Source: Acidobacteriota bacterium (lineage in GTDB: Bacteria; Acidobacteriota; Terriglobia; Bryobacterales; Bryobacteraceae). Taken from it: DNA of 18,871 nucleotides. This document shows, piece after piece, positions 1-7,711 of the stretch. Numbering within the stretch: the first letter of the stretch is position 1; every line of letters starts with the position of its first letter. Below the pieces are notes generated by a model. It was given only the letters and a program-made list of their open reading frames with translations. It ran no database searches and was not told where the DNA came from. The position numbers and the translations under genes are program-made. Location of the stretch: the NCBI GenBank assembly GCA_947466555.1, contig CANIFK010000014.1, forward strand, positions 1 through 18,871. The letters are read 5' to 3'.

Positions 1-290
1 CCCTGCACAATGGCCAAGTCCGGCTTCAGGTCTTTGAACACCGGTTCCAGCGCCGCCAGCATCCGCGAGGAAGACTGGAACAGCGTCTGGCCCGGCAGCA
101 TCAGGTCCAGGTCGACGTCCGGCTTCACCCGGAACGCCTCCAGCACCTGGTCCAGCATCTGCCGGTGTTGCGCCGTTACGCAAACCTTGACATCGAAGTG
201 TTCCGGCTCCGACTGCAGATGGCGCAGTACGGGGCACAGTTTAATGGCCTCCGGCCGGGTTCCAAACAGAAAAAGGGTACGAATTGGCAA
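1..290 (-). CDS. wecB: UDP-N-acetylglucosamine 2-epimerase, N-terminal part (runs off the window)
   Basis: This is the first 96 codons of a non-hydrolysing UDP-GlcNAc 2-epimerase, which converts UDP-GlcNAc to UDP-ManNAc for cell-surface polysaccharide synthesis in the cytoplasm. The minus-strand translation begins with the family's opening strand and motif (LFLFGTRPEAIK). It continues with VCVTAQHRQMLDQVL and a DLDLMLPGQ segment, all typical of WecB. An in-frame stop lies about 19 codons upstream. No ATG or GTG falls between that stop and the homologous region, so the TTG at 290 is the likely start; only a weak GAGA precedes it. The gene lies 46 bp downstream of infA on the same strand and may be read from the infA promoter. 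The C-terminal three quarters are outside the window. Confidence 0.9.
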   Translation of the reverse strand, partial: MPIRTLFLFGTRPEAIKLCPVLRHLQSEPEHFDVKVCVTAQHRQMLDQVLEAFRVKPDVDLDLMLPGQTLFQSSSRMLAALEPVFKDLKPDLAIVQ

Positions 291-336
291 GGCGATTGTT
301 CTCGAAACCCGGACGGTGAGGACGAAAGGTTACAGG

Positions 337-555
337 CTACTTGTGGCGATAGGTGATGCGGCCTTTTGTCAGATCGTAGGGCGACATTTCTAATGTGACG
401 CGATCTCCCGCCAGCACACGGATACGATTCCGGCGCAGTTTTCCGGCGAGATGGGCGAGTACGAGCCGTTCCTGGTCCAACTGCACGCTGAACAACCCGC
501 TAGGGAACTTTTCGACCACAGTTCCGGTAACTTCAATACAATCCTCTTTGCTCAT
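337..555 (-). CDS. infA: translation initiation factor IF-1
   Basis: IF-1 binds the A site of the 30S subunit during initiation. The 72-residue product has the standard length and is a single S1/OB-fold. It starts MSKEDCIEVTGTVVEKFPSG, has the conserved LAHLAGKLRRNRIRVLAGDRV core, and ends in the usual basic tail DLTKGRITYRHK. The ATG at 555 is preceded by AGGAGG with only three bases between the GG pair and the start. A promoter-like sequence lies about 50 bp further upstream. The gene is here next to wecB rather than inside the ribosomal-protein/secY cluster where infA often sits. The intergenic region upstream is shared with the divergent diguanylate cyclase gene at 696. Confidence 0.96.
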   Translation of the reverse strand: MSKEDCIEVTGTVVEKFPSGLFSVQLDQERLVLAHLAGKLRRNRIRVLAGDRVTLEMSPYDLTKGRITYRHK

Positions 556-609
556 TGGCCTCCTGGGCGCTTACGTTCATCGGAGAATAGACAAACTCTC
601 TCCGTTACA

Positions 610-639
610 AGTATAGCGGCATCTGCGCAAGGGTCTCAA
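610..639 (-). promoter_or_regulatory. sigma-70-type promoter for infA
   Basis: Reading the minus strand, TTGAGA (639-634) is followed by an 18-bp spacer and TATACT (615-610). Each hexamer matches the housekeeping consensus at five of six positions. Transcription would start near 603, giving a leader of about 48 bases before the infA ATG at 555. This is inferred from sequence only. Confidence 0.6.
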
Positions 640-695
640 ATCCTCTCAATCTCTCTCCAATCCCGCCGATAAGTTCCGTTGGAGAAAGGAGCGGG

Positions 696-1748
696 ATGAT
701 CTCGGTGAAAGATGCAGTCTCGGAACTAGACCGGCAGACAAAGGCAATGGAGGAGCGGACGCGCCTCGCCCGCAAATGCCTCACCTACTGGCAGCAGTCG
801 ATGCTCTCCATGGAGGAGCACGTATTCCCACTCTTCCCCGGCGCTGCCCGCAAAACGGAGGAGGACTGGCAGCAGGTCCACGCCTGTCTGGAGGAGGACG
901 TCCCGGAAGCCGTTCTCGATTCCACTCCCCGCCTCGTCGAACGGGTGCTCTACAACTACGCCCAGGAGTCCCGCCGCACGCAGCGCGAGGACATGGACGC
1001 CGTTAAATCCATCCTCTCCGTCATGGCCTCGGCCGCCGAATCCGCCCGTTCCCGCACGGATCTCCAAAGCGGGGACCTCGAAGGCGTCTGTGAAGCGCTC
1101 GGACGCCTCGTCCAATTGGACGACCTCGAACAACTCCGCAACCAACTCACCGCCGAAGCCGCCCATCTCCGCGAAAGCGTCACGAAAATGGTGCAGGACA
1201 ATCGCCAGTCCATCGCCGCCATGGAGGCCGATCTCGTCCAGTTCCGCACGAGCCTCGCCGAAGCCGAAGCCGCCGCCTCCACGGACTCGCTCACCGGCCT
1301 CGCCAACCGCCGCGAACTCGAACGCCAGCTCGACCATCGCATCCAATCGATGACGCCGTTCTGCGCCCTGCTCTTCGATCTCGATTTCTTCAAAAGCATC
1401 AACGACCGCTTTGGCCACGAATGCGGCGACATGGTCCTCCGCCAGTTCGCCAACGTGCTCAACGAACAGGTCCGGCCCGGCGACGTGGTCGCCCGCTGGG
1501 GTGGCGATGAGTTCTTCGTCATCTTCGATTGCCCTCTCAAAGACGCGCTCCGTCGCTGCGGCCAGATCTCGGAAAAGCTCAGCCGCCGCTACGAAATCCA
1601 GTGGCAGGGCAAATCGATTCTCCTTCCCATCCGCGCCAGCTCCGGCGTCGTCGAGTACTGCTGTGGCGAATCGGCCGCCGATCTTTTCCGCCGTGCCGAC
1701 GAAGCCATGTATGCCGCCAAAGCCTCCCGCCCCGGCGCCCGCCCCTGA
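696..1748 (+). CDS. diguanylate cyclase (GGDEF domain)
   Basis: The predicted enzyme makes cyclic di-GMP from two GTP. The C-terminal half (about residues 185-345) is a complete GGDEF domain. It opens with DSLTGLANRRELERQL, carries the Mg/GTP-binding LLFDLDFFKSINDRFGHECGD, and has an exact GGDEF at residues 269-273. An RxxD inhibitory site (RPGD, residues 260-263) sits five residues before GGDEF, so product feedback inhibition is likely. The first ~180 residues are charged and look helical, with a probable coiled coil just before the cyclase domain. They contain no transmembrane segment and no sensory domain I recognise, so the enzyme is probably cytoplasmic and its signal unknown. The ATG at 696 has a good AGGAG (687-691). 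It is transcribed divergently from infA. Confidence 0.93.
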   Translation: MISVKDAVSELDRQTKAMEERTRLARKCLTYWQQSMLSMEEHVFPLFPGAARKTEEDWQQVHACLEEDVPEAVLDSTPRLVERVLYNYAQESRRTQREDMDAVKSILSVMASAAESARSRTDLQSGDLEGVCEALGRLVQLDDLEQLRNQLTAEAAHLRESVTKMVQDNRQSIAAMEADLVQFRTSLAEAEAAASTDSLTGLANRRELERQLDHRIQSMTPFCALLFDLDFFKSINDRFGHECGDMVLRQFANVLNEQVRPGDVVARWGGDEFFVIFDCPLKDALRRCGQISEKLSRRYEIQWQGKSILLPIRASSGVVEYCCGESAADLFRRADEAMYAAKASRPGARP

Positions 1749-1841
1749 TCCGGCCCGCCTGATCCGTCCCCGATGCGGCTAGAATGGGGGGGAAGGGAAG
1801 TAGCCGCGGCCGCGCCAGGTTTCGCTCGGTTCGCTCATAGA

Positions 1842-2672
1842 ATGTCTGATACGCAGGTTGTTGCTGGAAAAAATATTCTGATCACCGGAGCGGGCCGGGG
1901 AATCGGAAAACGCTTTGCCCTCGGAATGGCGGCGCGCGGTGCGAAAGTCGGGCTGCTCGCCCGCAGCCGCGGTGAACTCGACCTCGCCCAATTGGAAATC
2001 GAACAAGCCGGCGGCATCGCCATGCGCCTTCGTGCCGATGTCCGCGACGCCGAACAGGTCGCCGCCGCCGTCGATCGCATGCGCGTCCATTGGGGTTCCA
2101 TCGATATCCTCATCTGCGCCGCCGGCATCCAGGGTCCCATCGGCCGCCTCGTCGACGTCTCCCCCAAAGCCTGGTGGGACACGATTGAGACCAATCTCCA
2201 CGGTGTCATGCTCGCCACCCGCGCCGTCCTCCCGGAGATGATCGCCCGCCGCTCCGGCAAGGTCATCGCCGTCTCCGGCGGTGGAGCGCTCACGCCCCGC
2301 CCCAATTTTTCCGCCTATTCCGCCAGCAAAACCGCCCTCGTTCGCCTCATCGAAACCATCGCCGCCGAAATTGCCGAAGACAACGTGCAGATCAACTGCC
2401 TCGCCCCCGGCGGCGCCTACACCTCGATGACCGACGAAATCCTCGCCGCCGGTGACCGTGCCGGGTGGAAGGAAATCGAAGACGCCAAGCAGGTCCGCAT
2501 GACCGGCGGCGCCAGCCCGGAAAAGCAACTCCAACTGGCCCTCTTTCTCGCCAGCGAACGGTCGAATCACATCAGCGGCAAGGTCGTCCACGTCAACGAC
2601 GAATGGCGCAAGCTCGAACAGGGCCAGGTCAACCAGGAGCTTTACACCCTCCGCCGCGTCGTAAAGGTATAA
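1842..2672 (+). CDS. SDR-family NAD(P)-dependent oxidoreductase
   Basis: A classical short-chain dehydrogenase/reductase of 276 residues. Visible motifs are the cofactor loop TGAGRGIG (residues 15-22), Asn118 in ETNLHG, Ser145 in VIAVSGGG, and Tyr159/Lys163 in YSASK: the full catalytic tetrad. Arg41 after the second strand suggests NADP(H) preference (inference). The usual NNAG is replaced by CAAG (residues 92-95). The substrate cannot be told from sequence. The open frame extends back to 1773, but the ATG at 1842 is chosen because the preceding 23 residues are low-complexity and the SDR fold begins just after MSDTQVVAGK. A TAGAAT at 1780-1785 could be a -10 element, but no good -35 accompanies it. 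The ThuA gene follows after 13 bp, so the two are probably co-transcribed. Confidence 0.9.
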   Translation: MSDTQVVAGKNILITGAGRGIGKRFALGMAARGAKVGLLARSRGELDLAQLEIEQAGGIAMRLRADVRDAEQVAAAVDRMRVHWGSIDILICAAGIQGPIGRLVDVSPKAWWDTIETNLHGVMLATRAVLPEMIARRSGKVIAVSGGGALTPRPNFSAYSASKTALVRLIETIAAEIAEDNVQINCLAPGGAYTSMTDEILAAGDRAGWKEIEDAKQVRMTGGASPEKQLQLALFLASERSNHISGKVVHVNDEWRKLEQGQVNQELYTLRRVVKV

Positions 2673-2685
2673 ACTACCGGGTGCC

Positions 2686-3474
2686 ATGCGCCCGATCCGC
2701 CTTCTCCTCGCCGCCCTCCTGCTCACCACCCTGGCCCTCGCCCAACAGCCCCCGCAGGCCCCTAAACGCAAGAAGCTCCTCGCCATCGGCCAGACCAAAG
2801 GCTTCCAGCACGATTCAACCAGCGACGGCCTCGCCACCCTCTGGAAAATCGGCAAGGAGACCGGCCTGTGGGACACCTACATCCGCACCGACACCCAGCT
2901 GATCACCAAGAAGAAGCTGGGCGCCAACGCCAAGAATCTCGACTACTTCGACGCCATTTTCTTCTACACCTCCGGCGAACTCGATTTGGACGACGAGCAA
3001 AAACAGGCCCTCCTCGAATTCGTCCGCACCGAAGGCAAGGGCTTCATGGCCGCCCACAGCGGCGTCGACACGCTCTACACCTGGCCCGAATACGGCGAAC
3101 TGGTCGGCGGCTACTTCGACCTTCACCCCTGGAATCAGATCAAAGCTAAGATCATCAACGAAGATCCCAAGCATCCCGCCACCGCCCACTTCCCGCCCGA
3201 TTTCTTCCTCTTCGACGAAATCTATCAGCTCAAAAACTACTCCCGCGACCGTGTCCGCGTCCTCATGCGCCTCGACGCCGACAGCGTCGATCTGACCAAC
3301 AAAAACGTCCGCCGCACCGACCGCGACTTCGCCGTCAGCTGGGTCCGCAACTACGGCCGCGGCCGCGTCTTCGTCTCCACCCTCGGCCACCGTTCAGAAA
3401 TATGGGAACTCCCCCAGGTCCAAAAAATGTGGCTCGAAGCCACCAAATGGGTCATGCAGATAAATCCTAGGTGA
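2686..3474 (+). CDS. secreted ThuA-domain protein
   Basis: A 262-residue ThuA-like (trehalose-utilisation type, glutamine-amidotransferase-like fold) protein. Residues 1-19 form a signal peptide (MRPIRLLLAALLLTTLALAQ), so it is probably exported. The ThuA domain covers about residues 27-258, with KLLAIGQTKGFQHDS, a central FFYTSGELDLDDEQ, GFMAAHSGVDTLYTWPEY, GGYFDLHPW and RVFVSTLGHRSEIWELP near the end. The biochemical role of this family is not settled. Acidobacteriota and Planctomycetota encode many copies, often near carbohydrate genes. It lies 13 bp after the SDR gene, which suggests one transcript. Its last codons (CCT AGG TGA) form the left arm of a perfect palindrome at 3466-3486. Confidence 0.88.
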   Translation: MRPIRLLLAALLLTTLALAQQPPQAPKRKKLLAIGQTKGFQHDSTSDGLATLWKIGKETGLWDTYIRTDTQLITKKKLGANAKNLDYFDAIFFYTSGELDLDDEQKQALLEFVRTEGKGFMAAHSGVDTLYTWPEYGELVGGYFDLHPWNQIKAKIINEDPKHPATAHFPPDFFLFDEIYQLKNYSRDRVRVLMRLDADSVDLTNKNVRRTDRDFAVSWVRNYGRGRVFVSTLGHRSEIWELPQVQKMWLEATKWVMQINPR

Positions 3475-3486
3475 CTGTCACCTAGG
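3466..3486. repeat. perfect 10-bp palindrome spanning the ThuA stop codon
   Basis: CCTAGGTGAC at 3466-3475 and its exact reverse complement GTCACCTAGG at 3477-3486 are separated by a single T. The thuA stop codon (TGA, 3472-3474) is inside the left arm. It lies between convergent genes, so it could act as a bidirectional stem-loop terminator. The plus strand continues with AAAA, not T. The minus strand continues with ATTTATC, so a U-rich tail exists only for the minus-strand transcript. A protein-binding palindrome or a dispersed repeat are alternatives. Confidence 0.6.
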
Positions 3487-3498
3487 AAAAGGCTGAGT

Positions 3499-3810
3499 CT
3501 AACTACGCAACCGCCGCCCCACAAAAAACAAAACCAACGCCACGCCCAAAATACAAAGCGCCACCACAAACAGCCCCCGCACAATCCCATCCCCCACGCT
3601 CAACAGCGCATTCCCCACCACCGTCGCCCCCCGCGCCACCACCTCAATCGGATGCGCGTTCGCATCCAACGGAGCCCGCGCCGCCGCCGCCGGAGCCATC
3701 CACTGCTTCACCACATCGATCCCGAAATAAACACTCGCCCCCAGCGCAGGCACCCCCAGCACGACCCCCGCCCACATCAAGATGTTCCCCAACACCGGAT
3801 GCGCGCTCAT
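3499..3810 (-). CDS. small two-helix membrane protein, function unknown
   Basis: I do not recognise a family. The 103-residue product starts MSAHPVLGNILMWAGVVLGV. It has a first transmembrane segment at about residues 8-28, a central soluble stretch rich in Ala, and a second hydrophobic segment at about residues 73-97 (IVRGLFVVALCILGVALVLFF). It ends in basic residues (GRRLRS), consistent with an inner-membrane protein. The frame is open back to 3900, but the ATG at 3810 overlaps the rlmN stop as ATGA, which makes translational coupling to rlmN likely and fixes the start. Coding evidence also comes from G-ending codon use matching other minus-strand genes. Confidence 0.65.
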   Translation of the reverse strand: MSAHPVLGNILMWAGVVLGVPALGASVYFGIDVVKQWMAPAAAARAPLDANAHPIEVVARGATVVGNALLSVGDGIVRGLFVVALCILGVALVLFFVGRRLRS

Positions 3811-4871
3811 TGGATCGTAACCAGATCCTCCGTCTGCATCTTCTTCAACTGCCCGCACGCCGCATAAATATCCAACCCCCGCGGCCGCCGCACGTAACAC
3901 GGCATCGACTTCATCACAATCTTCTGGAAACTCGCCACCCGCTCCGGATCCGGCGTCTGGAACGGAATCCCCGGCCCCGGGTTCAGCGCAATAAAATTCA
4001 CCTTCGCCCGCATGTTGGCCAACAGCGCCACCACCCGCCGCGCATCGGCGTCGGTATCGTTCACCCCGCGCAGCATCACATACTCAAAAAACAAAAACTC
4101 CCGCGGCCGCAGCGGAAAGGCCTTACAAGCCTCCATCAAATCGGCTAAATGATACTTCTTCGTAATCGGCATCAACTCCCGCCGCTGCTCCTCGTGCGAA
4201 GCATTCAACGAAATCGCCAGATGCGGCCGCACCTCCGCCGCCCCCAACTCCGCAATCTTCGGCACAATCCCCGATGTCGACACCGTAATCCGCCGCTGCG
4301 AAAAACCCACCCCATGCGCATCGCACAGAATCCGCGTGGCCTTCAAAACATTGGGCAGGTTCAACAGCGGCTCGCCCATGCCCATCATCACAATGTTGAC
4401 GTGCTCGGCCCGCGGGTCCAGCCCATGCTCTTTGCAAACATGCAGCACCTGGCCCACAATCTCGCCCGCGCTCAGGCTCCGCTCCAGCCCCATCTGCGCC
4501 GTCAAACAGAACTTGCAATCCACCGGACAACCGACCTGCGAAGAGATGCAGATCGTGTGCCGGTCGTCCTGCGGCATCAGCACCGTCTCCACGCTCCGCC
4601 CATCGGCCGGCAGCTTCAGCAGGTACCGCGTCGTCCCGTCGGCCGAGTCAAACCGCTGGTCTACCTCCAGCCGCCCGTGGGGCATCTGGCTCCGCAGTTG
4701 ATCCCGCAACTCCTTCGGCAACGCCGTCTGCTCGTCCAGATCAGCAACGTTCCGGCGATACAATGCATCATATATCTGGCGGGCACGATACGGCCGCGCT
4801 CCCTCGCCCAGCAGTTCCAGCAGGTCGGGGACATCAAGTCCAAGTAAAGTAGGCTGAGCGCGTTGTCCCAT
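3807..4871 (-). CDS. rlmN: dual-specificity RNA methyltransferase RlmN (23S rRNA A2503 / tRNA A37)
   Basis: This radical-SAM enzyme methylates C2 of adenosine 2503 in 23S rRNA, and adenosine 37 of some tRNAs, in the cytoplasm. The 354-residue product has the [4Fe-4S] ligands C115, C119 and C122 (CPVDCKFC). It also has the methyl-carrying cysteine pair C108 (in CISSQVG) and C339 (in AACGQL), so it looks active. Other family signatures are MGMGEPLLN and RITVSTSG. The frame is open back to 5150 across the divergent protease gene. I prefer the ATG at 4871 (MGQRAQPTLLGLD) because the family's N-terminal helix begins right after it. However, AGAAGGG directly abuts that ATG, and an ATG at 4913 is possible. 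The small membrane protein gene downstream overlaps by four bases. Confidence 0.95.
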   Translation of the reverse strand: MGQRAQPTLLGLDVPDLLELLGEGARPYRARQIYDALYRRNVADLDEQTALPKELRDQLRSQMPHGRLEVDQRFDSADGTTRYLLKLPADGRSVETVLMPQDDRHTICISSQVGCPVDCKFCLTAQMGLERSLSAGEIVGQVLHVCKEHGLDPRAEHVNIVMMGMGEPLLNLPNVLKATRILCDAHGVGFSQRRITVSTSGIVPKIAELGAAEVRPHLAISLNASHEEQRRELMPITKKYHLADLMEACKAFPLRPREFLFFEYVMLRGVNDTDADARRVVALLANMRAKVNFIALNPGPGIPFQTPDPERVASFQKIVMKSMPCYVRRPRGLDIYAACGQLKKMQTEDLVTIQ

Positions 4872-4891
4872 CCCTTCTAGAATAGAAGGGA
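4871..4891. repeat. 9-bp inverted repeat between divergent rlmN and M16 protease genes
   Basis: TCCCTTCTA (4871-4879) and TAGAAGGGA (4883-4891) are perfect inverted copies around GAA. The repeat abuts the preferred rlmN start on the minus strand and lies 21 bp before the protease start on the plus strand. A -10-like TAGAAT (4878-4883) is in its centre. It could be an operator controlling both directions, or a leader hairpin. Because AGAAGGG occurs in both arms, each transcript would carry a purine-rich Shine-Dalgarno-like sequence partly hidden in a stem. Confidence 0.55.
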
Positions 4892-4911
4892 AACCTGCGC
4901 TAGCGCATTCC

Positions 4912-6198
4912 ATGTCAAAAACTTTGAATCGATCTCTTGCCGTCGAGACCACGGTGCTCCCCAACGGCCTCAAAATTATCACCGAGTCCATGCCTGGCGC
5001 CCGCTCGCTTTCCCTCGGTCTCTGGCTCCGCTCCGGTTCCCGCCGCGAAACCGCCGCCGAGAATGGCATCAGCCATTTCATTGAGCACATGCTGTTCAAA
5101 GGGACGGAGCGCCGCTCCACCCACGAAATCGCCCGCGAACTCGACACCATCGGCGGCTACTCCGACGCCTTCACCGGCAAGGAAATCGTCAGCTTCAACG
5201 CCAAGGTTCTCGACGAACACGCCCCCCACGCCTTCGACATTCTCTCCGACATGCTCCTCCGCCCGCTCTTCCGCGAGGAAGATCTGGAAAAGGAAAAAGG
5301 CGTCGTCCTCGAAGAGATCAAGATGGATTTGGACAGCGCCGAATCCCAAACCCACGAGCTCTTCTGCAAGAAGTTCTGGAAGGAAGACCCGCTCGGCTGG
5401 CCCATTCTCGGCACGCCCAAAACCGTCAAAAGCTTCCACCCCAAAATGCTCCGGGAATACTGGGGCCGTCACTACGTCCCCGGCAACATGCTCATCACCG
5501 CCGCCGGAAAAGTGAAGCACGCCGCCTTCGTTAAAATGGTCGACGCCGTCATGGGCTCCATGCCCAAAGGCGCCCCGCTGCCCGCGCTGCCCGACGTCAA
5601 CGTCTTCCCGCAGATCGCCATGAAGACCAAGGCCTCGCTCGAACAGGCCCAGGTCTGCATCGCCGCGCCGTCGTATCCGATGGTCCACGTCAAACGCTTC
5701 GGCTGCTATCTGCTCAATACGATTCTCGGCGGCGGCATGAGCTCGCGCCTCTTCCAGAACGTGCGCGAACGCCAGGGCCTGGTCTACAACATCGGCAGCG
5801 AACTGTCTCTCTATCGGGACTCCGGCGCCATGGCCATCTACGCCGGCACCTCGCCCGCCTCCCTCCGCAAAGTCGTCTCCAGCGTGATGGAGGAACTGCG
5901 CGGCATCAAGAACGGCCCCATCGCCGACGAAGAGCTCCGCCGCGCCAAGGAAAACCTCAAGGCCTCGGTCGTCCTCGGCCTCGAATCCCCCGGATCCCGT
6001 ATGTCGAATCTCGCCCGCCAGGAGATCTTCTTCGGACGCTTCCTCGATCTCGATGAAACCATCGCCTCCATCGACGCCGTCCAAATTGCAGACATTCAGG
6101 ACATCGCCCAAACGTTCTTGAAACCAGAGAACATGGCCCTCACCATCGTCGGCCCCGCTGGCACCGAAAAGTTCACCCGCCGCGATCTCGTCTGCTAA
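4912..6198 (+). CDS. M16 family zinc metallopeptidase (pitrilysin/MPP-beta-like)
   Basis: The inverted zinc-binding motif HxxEH is present at residues 55-59 (HFIEH), followed by MLFKGT. The third ligand is Glu134/135 in VVLEEIKMD, at the spacing expected for HxxEH-x76-E. The C-terminal half has the inactive-domain pattern with GGGMSSRLFQNVRERQGLVY, whose Arg and Tyr contact substrate in this family. At 428 residues it is the short, single-subunit bacterial type that resembles the mitochondrial processing peptidase beta subunit. No signal peptide is evident. The start ATG at 4912 overlaps the alternative rlmN start region and has no close Shine-Dalgarno; the nearest purine run is 4883-4891. 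The TPM gene follows two bases after the stop, so they are probably one operon. Confidence 0.93.
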   Translation: MSKTLNRSLAVETTVLPNGLKIITESMPGARSLSLGLWLRSGSRRETAAENGISHFIEHMLFKGTERRSTHEIARELDTIGGYSDAFTGKEIVSFNAKVLDEHAPHAFDILSDMLLRPLFREEDLEKEKGVVLEEIKMDLDSAESQTHELFCKKFWKEDPLGWPILGTPKTVKSFHPKMLREYWGRHYVPGNMLITAAGKVKHAAFVKMVDAVMGSMPKGAPLPALPDVNVFPQIAMKTKASLEQAQVCIAAPSYPMVHVKRFGCYLLNTILGGGMSSRLFQNVRERQGLVYNIGSELSLYRDSGAMAIYAGTSPASLRKVVSSVMEELRGIKNGPIADEELRRAKENLKASVVLGLESPGSRMSNLARQEIFFGRFLDLDETIASIDAVQIADIQDIAQTFLKPENMALTIVGPAGTEKFTRRDLVC

Positions 6199-6200
6199 CT

Positions 6201-6962
6201 ATGCCTCTCCGGCACATTGCGAAGCTCTGCGCCCTGCTGCTTGCCGCCGCCGTGGCGCCCGCGGCCGATTGGGGCGCGCTGCAGCCGCAGGGCTTCGTCA
6301 GCGATTTCGCCGGCGTCATCGACCCGGCCTCCCGCCAACAAATCGACGCCTACTGCGCCGCCGTCCAAAAGGCCACCGGCGCCCAGCTCGCCTTCGTCGT
6401 CCTCCGCGATCTAGACGGCGAACCTGCCGAAGACGTCGCCAACACCATCTACCGCAAGTGGGGCATCGGCCAGAAGGGCAAGGACAACGGCGCCCTTCTC
6501 CTGCTCTCCGTCGCTGACAAGCGCAGCCGCCTGGAAGTCGGCTATGGCCTCGAACCCATCCTGCCCGACGGCTCGGCCGGCGATATCCTTCGCGCCATGC
6601 GCCCCGCGCTGCGACAAGGACAGTACGGAGAAGCGTTTCTCGTCGCCGCGCATCAAATAGGGGAAAAGGTAGCAAGGGAAAAAGGTGTAACCATTGACGA
6701 ATCGGTCCGCCCCCGGCGGCCCGTCTCCCGTCCGCAAAAAGGCCTGCCCTGGCCGATGATCCTCATTGGAATCCTGGCGCTGCTGTTCCTGTTCGGGCGC
6801 GGCGGTGGCGGTCCCTGGTGGCTGCTGCCCATGATGATGAACGGTGGTAGAGGCGGCGGCGGTGGCGGCTTCGGCGGCTACGATGGCGGTGGCGGCGGAG
6901 GCGGTTTCGGCGGCTTCGGCGGTGGCGATTCCGGTGGAGGAGGCTCTTCGAGCGACTGGTAA
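6201..6962 (+). CDS. TPM-domain protein (YgcG/TLP18.3 type) with glycine-rich tail
   Basis: A 253-residue exported membrane protein. Residues 1-22 are a signal peptide (AVAPAAD near the cleavage site). The TPM domain spans about residues 30-160, with VSDFAGVIDPASRQQIDAYC, IYRKWGIGQKGKDNGALLLLS and LEVGYGLEPILPDGSAGDIL, all characteristic of the family. A transmembrane helix follows (PMILIGILALLFLFG, about residues 182-200). The protein ends in a long Gly-rich tail with SSSDW. TPM proteins are linked to envelope or photosystem maintenance, and a phosphatase activity has been reported for plant members; the bacterial role is unclear. In many bacteria the gene neighbours lemA, as here (two genes downstream). 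The start ATG is two bases after the protease stop. Confidence 0.9.
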   Translation: MPLRHIAKLCALLLAAAVAPAADWGALQPQGFVSDFAGVIDPASRQQIDAYCAAVQKATGAQLAFVVLRDLDGEPAEDVANTIYRKWGIGQKGKDNGALLLLSVADKRSRLEVGYGLEPILPDGSAGDILRAMRPALRQGQYGEAFLVAAHQIGEKVAREKGVTIDESVRPRRPVSRPQKGLPWPMILIGILALLFLFGRGGGGPWWLLPMMMNGGRGGGGGGFGGYDGGGGGGGFGGFGGGDSGGGGSSSDW

Positions 6963-6966
6963 ATCT

Positions 6967-7692
6967 ATGGCAAACGAATCAGATAAGCGGCTCTCGGAAC
7001 TCAGCACCCGCCTCTCCCAGGCCTTCGGCGATCGCCTGCTCTCGGTCGTCCTCTACGGCTCGGCTGCCTCCGGCGAAATGCACGGCAAGTACAGCGATCT
7101 GAACGTCCTCTGCGTGCTCAAGACCATCGGCCCCGCCGAACTGCGCCTCGCCGAATCGCCCATCCGCTGGTGGCGGTCGCTCAATAACCCCTCCCCCCTC
7201 TTCCTCAGTGAAGAGGAGTTCTACAACTCTACCGACTGCTTCGCCATCGAGTTCCACGACATCGTCGAATGCCACCGCGTCCTGGCCGGCGCCGACCTCG
7301 TCACCGGCCTCATCGTCGACGACACCTTCTACCGCGGCCAGGTCGAACACGAACTCCGCGCCAAACTCCTCCGCCTCCGCCAGAAAGCCGGCGGCCTACT
7401 CAGCGAACCCGCCCAACTCGTCCTCCTCATGGGCGAATCGGTCTCGACGTTCTGCAATCTCTCCCGCCACGCCCTCCGCCTCGCCGGCGCCCCGTCGCCG
7501 ATGAACAAGCGGGACGCCATCGGGGCCTGCGCCACCCAATTCGGCATCGACCCCGCCCCGTTCTATACTTTGTTGGATCTCCGCGAAGGCGCCAAAAAGG
7601 CGCGCGACCTCGATCCCCCGGCGCTGCTCGCCGCCTACATGCAACAGATTGAAGCGCTAACCGGTGCCGTCGACCGATTAGCCAAAAAGTAG
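6967..7692 (+). CDS. nucleotidyltransferase-fold protein with altered catalytic motif
   Basis: A 241-residue protein with an N-terminal nucleotidyltransferase (pol-beta-like) domain. The helical turn GS motif is at residues 31-32 (LYGSAASGEMHGKYSD), followed by D44-L45-N46. Classical enzymes have D-x-D/E here to hold two metals; Asn46 replaces the second acidic residue, so activity may be weak, changed or lost. A later acidic residue could complete the site, for example in FAIEFHDIVE. The C-terminal half (about residues 120-235) looks entirely helical, similar to the substrate-binding helical domains attached to such folds. It starts four bases after the TPM gene and is followed 19 bases later by lemA, so it is probably in the same transcript. 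Substrate unknown. Confidence 0.8.
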   Translation: MANESDKRLSELSTRLSQAFGDRLLSVVLYGSAASGEMHGKYSDLNVLCVLKTIGPAELRLAESPIRWWRSLNNPSPLFLSEEEFYNSTDCFAIEFHDIVECHRVLAGADLVTGLIVDDTFYRGQVEHELRAKLLRLRQKAGGLLSEPAQLVLLMGESVSTFCNLSRHALRLAGAPSPMNKRDAIGACATQFGIDPAPFYTLLDLREGAKKARDLDPPALLAAYMQQIEALTGAVDRLAKK

Positions 7693-7711
7693 TTCGATAA
7701 TAAGGAGCCCT

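Noticed and set aside
1779..2876. A 365-codon minus-strand frame opposite the SDR gene
   Set aside because: It is antisense to a gene with the full SDR catalytic tetrad and has no recognisable domain.
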